The notes under the pieces: generated by a model | Seen by the model: the letters and a program-made list of their open reading frames with translations, nothing else | Told to the model about the DNA's origin: nothing | The model's database searches: none | Made by a program: the position numbers and the translations under genes | In this document: positions 16,506 to 23,012 of the stretch, one piece after another | Position numbering within the stretch: position 1 is the first letter of the stretch | Layout: the number at the start of each line of letters is the position of its first letter | Assembly: GCF_016703145.1 (NCBI RefSeq) | Contig: NZ_JADJCO010000002.1 | Span: 372,001 to 436,000 of the forward strand | Direction: 5' to 3' | Length of the DNA stretch: 64,000 bases | DNA from: Ottowia sp. | GTDB lineage: Bacteria; Pseudomonadota; Gammaproteobacteria; Burkholderiales; Burkholderiaceae_C

Positions 16506-17515
16506 ATGCACGTTTCCGTAAATCCGCTTTGCCGGCGATCCTGCTGGCATCCACCGTCCTGTTCACGGGCTGCGCCACGCAGGGCAAGCCGCCGCCGTCG
16601 ATCTCGCTCGATGAGCCGGTGCAGGCGCAAGCATTGCCCGAGGTACCGAAGCCCGTGGAGGTGGTCAGCGTTCCCGAGCCATTGGCCTTGCTGGGGCAAC
16701 TGATGCCGTTGCCCGGCACGGGGGACGCCAAACTTACGCAAGAGCCTGCGGACGAGAAGGTGCGCGTGTCGCGCGCCAATGCCGAGGCGCGCATTGCGCC
16801 CACGCGCGAGGGCTATGTGAATGCGATCCAGGTGTGGCCGTTCACCGATGGCGCGCTGTATCAGGTCTATGCGGCCGTGGGCCGCGTGACCGTGATCGCG
16901 CTCCAGCCGGGCGAGGAGCTGGTGACGGTGGCCGCCGGTGACACAGTACGCTGGATCGTAGGCGATACGTCCAGCGGTTCTGGTGCGGACTTGCGCGTGA
17001 ATGTGATGGTCAAGCCGATCCGCTCGGGCCTCAAGACCAATCTGGTCATCACCACCAGCCGCCGTACCTACCTGCTGGAGCTGACCTCGACCGACAAGAC
17101 ATGGATGGCCTCGGTGTCTTGGGAGTATCCGAAGGACAAGATGCTGGCCTTGCAGCGCCAGGCGCAGGCGGCCAGCGCCGCCGCGCCGGTCGATGCGGGC
17201 CTGTCGTTGGAGAATATTCGGTTTCGCTATGCGATCAGCGGCAGCAATCCGCCGTGGAAACCGCTGCGCGCCTTCGACGATGGCGAGAAGGTCTATATCC
17301 AGTTCCCGGCGGGCATCGCCCAAGGCGAGCTGCCGCCGCTGTTCGTCATCGGCGCGCAGGGCGATGGGCAACTGGTGAACTACCGCTTCCGCTCGCCGTA
17401 CTACATCGTGGATCGCCTGTTCGGCGCGGCCGAGCTGCGCCTGGGTGGCGATAAGGGCGACGTGGTGCGGATCGAGCGCACGGATGGTGTCTCGGGTGGC
17501 ACGCGGAGGAACTGA
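16502..17515 (+). CDS. trbG: Mating-pore outer protein TrbG (VirB9-like)
   Basis: A 337-residue periplasmic/outer-membrane-associated protein. The N-terminal signal ends in a lipobox-like TGCATQ (cysteine at about residue 25), so it may be lipid-anchored. The VirB9/CagX domain fills the C-terminal half (NIRFRYAISGSNPPWKP and PYYIVDRLFGAAELRLG). With TrbI it builds the outer-membrane core complex. Confidence 0.94.
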   Translation: MNARFRKSALPAILLASTVLFTGCATQGKPPPSISLDEPVQAQALPEVPKPVEVVSVPEPLALLGQLMPLPGTGDAKLTQEPADEKVRVSRANAEARIAPTREGYVNAIQVWPFTDGALYQVYAAVGRVTVIALQPGEELVTVAAGDTVRWIVGDTSSGSGADLRVNVMVKPIRSGLKTNLVITTSRRTYLLELTSTDKTWMASVSWEYPKDKMLALQRQAQAASAAAPVDAGLSLENIRFRYAISGSNPPWKPLRAFDDGEKVYIQFPAGIAQGELPPLFVIGAQGDGQLVNYRFRSPYYIVDRLFGAAELRLGGDKGDVVRIERTDGVSGGTRRN

Positions 17516-17517
17516 TC

Positions 17518-18774
17518 ATGAGCCAGGACGATTCCCCTGATCTTGCACCGCAGGCGGGCAAGGTCGCACCCGACGCGGTGGCGCTGCGTGCCCAGCCGCA
17601 CCCGGTCACGCGCCTGAACCGCCGCACGCTGGCCATGCTCACCGGCGGCCTGTCGGTCGCCGTGCTCGGCGCCACGATCTGGTCATTGCAGCCGCATCGG
17701 CGCGGAGGCGAGCAGACCGAGCTGTACAACGTGGATCGCGTCTCGAAGTCCGAAGGGCTGGATGGCCTGCCGTCGGACTACTCCAAGCTGCCGAAGGTGC
17801 CGGAGCTGGGGCCGCCGCTGCCGGGCGACCTTGGCCCGGCCATCGTGGCTTCGCAGCAACCGGTGACACCTACCTATATGCCGCCGGGCCATGATCCCAA
17901 CGATGCCTTGCGCAAGGAGGCCGAAGCGGCGGCGGCTTCGTCAGTGTTCTTCCGCTCGGGCAAGCCGGGGCAAACCGCTGGCGCTGTTGCACAGGCGGCG
18001 CCCGGTGCCCCCAGCGCCAGTGCAGCCTTCGATCCGCTGGCAGCCGGGCCGACCTCGACCACGGCTCAGCCATCCGATCCGACCACGGTGCAGAACCGCC
18101 AGGAGCAGAAGGAAGCCTTTCTGAAAGGCGGTTCTACGGAAACCCGTAATTCCGGCCATCTCCAGATGCCAGCCTCGCCGTACCAGGTCATGGCGGGAAC
18201 AGTGATCGCGGCCGCGCTGGTGACGGGCATCAAGTCCGATCTTCCGGGCGACGTGATCGCCACGGTGACGGAGCCGGTCTATGACACGGCCACGGGCAAG
18301 TTCCTGCTGATCCCGCAGGGCTCGCGCATCCTGGGCCGCTACAACAGCCAGGTGAGCTATGGGCAGAGCCGCGTGCAGATGGTGTGGAACCGGATCATCC
18401 TGCCCGACACGTCTTCGCTGACGCTGGACAACCTCGTGGGCACCGATCCGGCGGGCTATGCCGGTGTGGAGGACGAGGTAGACCGGCACTGGGGCCGCAT
18501 CCTGGCCGGGGCCGCATTGACCACGCTGCTCGGCGTGGGCGCCGAGCTGGCCGCACCGGAAAACCGGCAGGATGGAAACCGCATCGTGATCGCCGGGCGC
18601 GACAGCGCCCAGGACAGCATCAACCAGGTCGGGCAGGAGATGACCCGGCGCAACATCAACATCCAGCCGACGTTGACGGCGCGGCCGGGGCTGCCAGTGC
18701 GGATCATCGTTAACCGCGATCTGGTGTTGCGTCCCTACCAGCCATTGTTCTTCAACCGTGGAGCTGCGAAATGA
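17518..18774 (+). CDS. trbI: Mating-pore protein TrbI (VirB10-like)
   Basis: A 418-residue VirB10-class protein spanning the envelope. A cytoplasmic N-terminus is followed by one membrane segment (LAMLTGGLSVAVLGATIWSL, about 39-58), a Pro/Ala-rich periplasmic linker (60-210) and the VirB10 beta-barrel domain (YQVMAGTVIAAALVTGI to the C-terminus). It starts 2 bp after trbG stops. The last backbone mating-pore gene. Confidence 0.95.
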   Translation: MSQDDSPDLAPQAGKVAPDAVALRAQPHPVTRLNRRTLAMLTGGLSVAVLGATIWSLQPHRRGGEQTELYNVDRVSKSEGLDGLPSDYSKLPKVPELGPPLPGDLGPAIVASQQPVTPTYMPPGHDPNDALRKEAEAAAASSVFFRSGKPGQTAGAVAQAAPGAPSASAAFDPLAAGPTSTTAQPSDPTTVQNRQEQKEAFLKGGSTETRNSGHLQMPASPYQVMAGTVIAAALVTGIKSDLPGDVIATVTEPVYDTATGKFLLIPQGSRILGRYNSQVSYGQSRVQMVWNRIILPDTSSLTLDNLVGTDPAGYAGVEDEVDRHWGRILAGAALTTLLGVGAELAAPENRQDGNRIVIAGRDSAQDSINQVGQEMTRRNINIQPTLTARPGLPVRIIVNRDLVLRPYQPLFFNRGAAK

Positions 18775-19016
18775 AAACCGCCAAGAAGCTCCGGCTGGGG
18801 CCGCTGCCCAAGACCGAGAACGTCAAGCTGACCTTTGCCTGCCCGGCCAGCCTGAAAGCCGACCTCGACCGCTACGCCGCGCTGCACGCGCAGGCTTATG
18901 GCGAGGCGGTCGATACCGAGAAGCTGATCCCGCACATGCTGGAGGCGTTCATGGCGGGGGATCGGGGCTTTCGGCGCAAGGCACAGCAGAGCCCGCCATC
19001 GCCCGCTCAAGCCTGA
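18771..19016 (+). CDS. DUF2274 domain protein
   Basis: An 81-residue protein of the DUF2274 family, which follows trbI in Tn4371-like elements. Its ATG overlaps the trbI stop. The body (VKLTFACPASLKADLDRYAALHAQAYG then LIPHMLEAFMAGDRGFRR) resembles a ribbon-helix-helix fold with a long second helix. It may be a DNA-binding regulator of transfer genes. Function is not established. Confidence 0.82.
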   Translation: MKTAKKLRLGPLPKTENVKLTFACPASLKADLDRYAALHAQAYGEAVDTEKLIPHMLEAFMAGDRGFRRKAQQSPPSPAQA

Positions 19017-19083
19017 TCTTGCTAAAATTCGGATCATGCACGGGTAGGTGCTGGCCGTCCGCAATGGCAAAGTTCACTCACTA

Positions 19084-19103
19084 CCAATGGCAATTTCCAT
19101 TGG
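19084..19103. other. Hairpin after the trb operon
   Basis: CCAATGG (19084-19090) and CCATTGG (19097-19103) form a perfect 7-bp stem with a 6-nt loop, 68 bp after the DUF2274 stop. There is no T-run, so it may be a weak terminator or an operator for the next gene. Confidence 0.4.
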
Positions 19104-19158
19104 AATCTTGATCGGATTCCTACTGAGCGGGCCCTAGGAGTCTTCGATTGAGAAACCA

Positions 19159-19887
19159 ATGAAGATAAGCACCATCACATGGGCCGACTTGGCTCGCGTT
19201 AAGAAAGCCGCCAAGGCGGCCAAAGCTGCATTCCCAGACCTCACGTATATGCAACGGCTTGATGCCATTGCTGCGGCTGAGTATGGCGTGCGCCACTTCC
19301 ACGAACTGCAAAAGCGCTACGATGCGCAGGCGGTCAGCCACGTTGACGTGGACGGCGGTGCGCACCATTGCCGCTTCTGCTCCTACACCTTCGATGGGGC
19401 ACTGCCCGCCGACATTAAGGCGCACGGCGAGCGGCATAAGCACTTCGAGGAGGCGCAGGCAGTGTTGGGCTTCGTGCCGATGCCGTACAAGGAGCGTGAG
19501 CAGATCAAGCGCACCGGGTATGAGTGGATGCACTCGTCCGACCCAGGAACTCAGCGGCGAGGCGCGCTGGTAGTTCTGCTCTCTCACTTCGAGCGTTCGA
19601 TGGGACGCGCGGTCGATGGTGGGCGCTGGCACAAGCATCCGTACCTGACGGAGTACCTTGCATATGCACTGCCTGGTGCGGCCTTTATCCCCGAGTCAAT
19701 TCGCCAGCGGCTCGCCAAGGAGTTCGGTGAGCAGTCTGGAGTCATTGCAGCCGGGACGACGGACTGGCCTTCACAGGCCACCGTCAATTTGAGCCGTTCC
19801 GCCTCCGATGCAGTGGCCTCCACGCGGCTCCGCGAGAACCTGTCGCAGGAGGCAAAAGCCGCTGCGGAGGCCTCGATCCCAGGCTGA
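19159..19887 (+). CDS. Unrecognised protein with a C2H2-like zinc site
   Basis: A 242-residue protein I cannot assign. The N-terminal 55 residues (DLARVKKAAKAAKAAFPDL then DAIAAAEYGVRHFHELQ) resemble the short helical domain seen at the front of some glyoxalase-superfamily and plasmid proteins. Residues about 70-95 hold CRFC and HGERH, a C-x2-C / H-x3-H pattern that could bind zinc. The rest is helical and polar, with no membrane segment or signal. It is the last gene before the ICE end, where cargo genes are common. Its GC content looks lower than the trb genes. Confidence 0.6.
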   Translation: MKISTITWADLARVKKAAKAAKAAFPDLTYMQRLDAIAAAEYGVRHFHELQKRYDAQAVSHVDVDGGAHHCRFCSYTFDGALPADIKAHGERHKHFEEAQAVLGFVPMPYKEREQIKRTGYEWMHSSDPGTQRRGALVVLLSHFERSMGRAVDGGRWHKHPYLTEYLAYALPGAAFIPESIRQRLAKEFGEQSGVIAAGTTDWPSQATVNLSRSASDAVASTRLRENLSQEAKAAAEASIPG

Positions 19888-20142
19888 TTCGGGACGCCAC
19901 AACGCCCTCTAGGGCACGCCGATGTTTGCCACCGACGTGTCCCTATGTGGCTCCTAGGCTTCAAAGTGCGACCACCGAAGAACTGCCTAAATAGAACCTA
20001 ACTGATTGTGGCGTATGGAGATTTTCTCCGATCCAATCCGACCACAAGGACTTGACATCGGACATTTTTTATTGCTGGGCCGTCCCAAAGGTGGTGGCCA
20101 GGCATCGTCTCTCCTCGCCTAGAGGGCAGATAATCGGGCGCC
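19888..20142. other. ICE right-end region without genes
   Basis: These 255 bp contain no plausible gene. An 8-bp inverted repeat, CGCCACAA (19895-19902) and TTGTGGCG (20006-20013), plus other CCAC-containing words (for example GACCACAAGGAC near 20040), could be integrase arm-binding sites. The ICE end at 20065-20072 and the tal leader follow. Confidence 0.4.
20065..20072 (+). other. Probable attR of the ICE
   Basis: TTTTTTAT fits TTTTTYAT, the 8-bp direct-repeat att sequence I recall for Tn4371-like ICEs. It separates ICE genes from tal. The partner copy (attL) lies outside the window, so the assignment is not proven. Confidence 0.6.
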
Positions 20143-21090
20143 ATGAATCAACTCGACGCGCTCAAGCAGTTCACCACGGTGGTCGCCGACACCGGCGACT
20201 TCAAGCAACTGGCCCAATACCAGCCCCAGGACGCGACGACCAATCCGTCGCTGATCCTGAAGGCCGTGCAGAAGCCCGAGTACGCGCCTCTGCTGGCCGA
20301 CACGGTCGCCCGCTGGCGCCGCCACGGCCTGGAAGAGGCCATGGACCGGCTGCTGGTGCGCTTCGGCTGCGAGATCCTGTCGATCATCCCGGGCCGCGTG
20401 TCCACCGAGGTGGACGCCCGCCTGTCGTTCGACACCGGGGCCAGCGTGGCGCGCGCCGAGCGCCTCATCCGGCTGTACCAGGCCGAGGGTGTGGACACGG
20501 GCCGCGTGCTCATCAAGGTGGCGGCCACCTGGGAGGGTATCGAGGCGGCGCGCCGCCTGGAGCGGCGCGGCATCCACACCAACCTGACGCTGCTCTTCTC
20601 GTTCTGCCAGGCCGTGGCCTGCGGGCAGGCCGGGGTGCGCCTGATCTCGCCCTTCGTCGGCCGCATCTACGACTGGTACAAGAGGCAGGCCGGCAGCGCG
20701 TGGGACGAGGCCGCGATGGCCGGCGCGGGCGACCCCGGCGTGCAGTCGGTGCGGGCGATCTACAACCACTACAAGCGCCACGGCATCGCCACCGAGGTGA
20801 TGGGAGCGAGCTTCCGCAACGTCGGCCAGATCCTGGCGCTGGCGGGCTGCGACCTGCTGACCATCGCGCCCGAGCTGCTGGCCCAACTGGCCGCCAGCGA
20901 TGCGCCCGTGGCCCGCGCGCTCGACCCCGAGGCCGCGCGCGCCCTCGACCTGCCCGCCGTGCGGTACGACGAGGCGGGTTTCCGCCACGCGCTCAACCAG
21001 GATGCGATGGCCACCGAGAAGCTGGCCGAGGGCATCCGGGCCTTCGCCGCCGACGCGGTGAAGCTCGAGCAGTTGATGCAGGCTGCCTGA
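20143..21090 (+). CDS. tal: Transaldolase
   Basis: A 315-residue TalB-type transaldolase of the non-oxidative pentose phosphate pathway. It transfers a dihydroxyacetone unit from sedoheptulose 7-phosphate to glyceraldehyde 3-phosphate. The N-terminal signature DATTNPSLIL is present, and the Schiff-base lysine is in VLIKVAATWEGI. The C-terminal EGIRAFAADAVKLEQLM is typical. It is the first chromosomal gene after the ICE end and is followed 2 bp later by pgi, so the two sugar-phosphate enzymes form an operon. The ICE end lies only about 70 bp upstream and may affect its promoter. Confidence 0.96.
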   Translation: MNQLDALKQFTTVVADTGDFKQLAQYQPQDATTNPSLILKAVQKPEYAPLLADTVARWRRHGLEEAMDRLLVRFGCEILSIIPGRVSTEVDARLSFDTGASVARAERLIRLYQAEGVDTGRVLIKVAATWEGIEAARRLERRGIHTNLTLLFSFCQAVACGQAGVRLISPFVGRIYDWYKRQAGSAWDEAAMAGAGDPGVQSVRAIYNHYKRHGIATEVMGASFRNVGQILALAGCDLLTIAPELLAQLAASDAPVARALDPEAARALDLPAVRYDEAGFRHALNQDAMATEKLAEGIRAFAADAVKLEQLMQAA

Positions 21091-21092
21091 AC

Positions 21093-22700
21093 ATGGCGGG
21101 CCAGCCGGCGCCGTCGCCCGTCGCGGCCCGCGTGCGCTGCGACCACACCCGCGCCTGGGCGGCGCTGCACGCGCACTACGCGCGGTCGGGCCAGGCCTTC
21201 GACGTGCGCGACGCCTTCGCCGCCGACCCCGGCCGCCATGCCGCCTTCAGCCAGGAGGCGCCGCACGTGTTCGCCGACCTCTCGCGCCACCGCGTGGACG
21301 CGGCGACCGAGGCGCTGCTGATGGACCTGGCGCGCGAATGCGGGCTGCCGGCGTGGCGCGACGCGATGTTCGCCGGCGCGCTGGTCAACACCACCGAGCA
21401 GCGGGCCGCGTTGCACCATTTGTTGAGAAATGTGGCCTCAGCCAGCGTGGATATTGTGCCATCAGCTACTGAATTCATAGTGAACGCGCAGCAGGAGGTG
21501 GCGGCCACGCGCCGCGCCATGCTGGCCTACGCCGAGGCGGTGCGGGCGGACGAGCGCATCACCGACGTCGTCGGCATCGGCATTGGCGGCTCCGGCCTGG
21601 GCCCGGCCATGGTGGTGGCGGCGCTGGAGGACATCGCCGCGCCGGCCAAGCGCATCCACTTCGTCTCCAACGTCGATGGCATGGCGCTGGGCAGCGTGCT
21701 GCACGGGCTGCGGCCGCGGAACACGCTGTTCCTCATCGCCTCCAAGACCTTCACCACGGCCGAGACCATGGTCAACGCGCACGCCGCGCGCGATTGGTTC
21801 GTGGCCCAGGGCGGCGGCCTGCCCATCGACCGGCACTTCGTCGGGCTGACCACCCACCTGGAGGCCGCGCGCGCCTTCGGCATCGCCACCACCTTCGGCT
21901 TCTGGGACTGGGTGGGCGGGCGCTTCTCGCTGTGGTCGGCCATCGGGCTGCCGATCGCCATCGCCATCGGGGCCGACGCCTTCGGCGCGCTGCTGGCCGG
22001 CGCGCACGCGATGGACGAGCACTTCCGCCACGCGCCCCTGGAGCGCAACCTGCCCGTGCGGCTGGGCCTGCTCGACGTGTGGTACCGCAACTTCCACGGC
22101 TTCACCAGCCGCTGCATCGCGCCCTACAGCCATGGCCTGCGGCGCCTGCCGGCCTACCTGCAGCAACTGGAGATGGAGAGCAACGGCAAGGGCGTGGACT
22201 GGCAGGGCCGCGCGCTGCCCTACGCCACCGCGCCCGTCGTGTGGGGCGAAGCGGGCACCAACGGCCAGCACGCGTTCTTCCAGATGATCCACCAGGGCCA
22301 CGACGTGATCCCGGTCGAATTCATCGTGCTGCGGCGCGGCGGGCGCGACTTGCCCGGCCACCACCCGCGCCTGGTGGCCAACGCGCTGGCCCAGGCCCAG
22401 GCGCTGATGCTGGGGCGTGCCAGCGCCGACGGCCACCGCCACTTCAGCGGCAACCGGCCCAGCAGCGTGCTGGTGCTGGAGCAGCTCGACGCGGCCTCGC
22501 TGGGCGCGCTGATCGCGCTGTACGAGCACCGTGTGGCGGTCAGTGGCATGGTCTGGGGCATCAACAGCTTCGACCAGTGGGGCGTGGAGCTGGGCAAGCA
22601 GCTCGCCGCCAACATCGAACCGCGCCTGGCCACGGGCGACACCACCGGGCTGGACGCCTCGACGGCCGCGCTGGTGCGGCGCCTCGGCCGCAAGGTCTAG
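21093..22700 (+). CDS. pgi: Glucose-6-phosphate isomerase
   Basis: A 535-residue phosphoglucose isomerase interconverting glucose 6-phosphate and fructose 6-phosphate. Both family signatures are visible: GGRFSLWSAIGLP and GMVWGINSFDQWGVELGK. ESNGKG and WGEAGTNGQHAFFQ are also conserved. The usual GIGGSDLGP reads GIGGSGLGP, an Asp-to-Gly change. A copy of the dispersed repeat (21423-21480) is translated in frame at residues about 111-129, using rare codons (AGA, ATA). The ATG at 21093 is the only start that fits the family N-terminus and lies 2 bp after tal. Confidence 0.95.
   Translation: MAGQPAPSPVAARVRCDHTRAWAALHAHYARSGQAFDVRDAFAADPGRHAAFSQEAPHVFADLSRHRVDAATEALLMDLARECGLPAWRDAMFAGALVNTTEQRAALHHLLRNVASASVDIVPSATEFIVNAQQEVAATRRAMLAYAEAVRADERITDVVGIGIGGSGLGPAMVVAALEDIAAPAKRIHFVSNVDGMALGSVLHGLRPRNTLFLIASKTFTTAETMVNAHAARDWFVAQGGGLPIDRHFVGLTTHLEAARAFGIATTFGFWDWVGGRFSLWSAIGLPIAIAIGADAFGALLAGAHAMDEHFRHAPLERNLPVRLGLLDVWYRNFHGFTSRCIAPYSHGLRRLPAYLQQLEMESNGKGVDWQGRALPYATAPVVWGEAGTNGQHAFFQMIHQGHDVIPVEFIVLRRGGRDLPGHHPRLVANALAQAQALMLGRASADGHRHFSGNRPSSVLVLEQLDAASLGALIALYEHRVAVSGMVWGINSFDQWGVELGKQLAANIEPRLATGDTTGLDASTAALVRRLGRKV
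21423..21480 (-). repeat. Dispersed repeat, copy 1, inside pgi
   Basis: The minus strand reads AGTAGCTGATGGCACAATA, then TCCACGCTGGCT, GAGGCC and an AT-rich end, matching the family core ATAGCTGCTGGCGCAATATCC. It is embedded in frame in pgi and contains codons (TTG, AGA, AAT, ATT, ATA) unlike the GC-rich surroundings. Confidence 0.8.
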
Positions 22701-22995
22701 TACGCCGGACTTGAGCCCGAGCGGTGCGGATTGCTCGGTGCAGCGCTCTCATGATGCGAGCGCCTCTTGAGCGCCAGCAGCGGCTCGACTCGCGCTTGCA
22801 CGCAGGCGATCACGTTGGCCTGGCTGTAAAAGCCGTTGTCCCCAAGCAGCGCGTTCACTCGGCCCAGCACCGCGGGCAACGCGGCAATCTGCTTGAGCGT
22901 GGGTACGATCCGTGTTCTTCACGCTCTGCGCGTCCACGATCAAGAACGTGCCGCAGGCGTTGCGCCGACGATTTCGCATATAACGCTGAGCAAAA
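22701..22995 (-). pseudogene. Decayed DDE transposase fragment
   Basis: Two short minus-strand frames hold pieces of an IS-type DDE transposase. RNRRRNACGTF followed by LIVDAQSVKNTD (upper part) resembles the first catalytic Asp block of IS5-like transposases. VNALLGDNGFYSQANVIACV then EPLLALKRRSHH (lower part, other frame) resembles the second Asp block. The frames differ, the intervening sequence is short and both ends are missing, so it is a deleted and frameshifted remnant. No terminal inverted repeats were recognised. It fills the gap between pgi and the next regulator. Confidence 0.7.
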
Positions 22996-23012
22996 CAACC
23001 GTTGGAGGAGGC

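Larger units (their letters stand above)
1..20072. mobile_element. Right-hand portion of a Tn4371-family ICE
   Basis: The gene order repA, parA, DUF2840, traF, relaxase, lysR, eexN, traG, RHH, trbBCDEJLFGI, DUF2274 is the conserved backbone of Tn4371-like integrative conjugative elements, as I know that family. All backbone genes are on the plus strand and most overlap by 4 bp. The right end is inferred from an 8-bp sequence (20065-20072) matching the att consensus I recall for these elements (TTTTTYAT), followed by unrelated housekeeping genes. The integrase and left end are outside the window. The chromosomal dispersed repeat found nine times after 21 kb was not seen here, which fits a foreign origin. 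Confidence 0.88.

Noticed and set aside
20052..20057. TTGACA as a -35 box for tal
   Set aside because: No -10-like hexamer at 16-18 bp spacing; it spans the ICE end.
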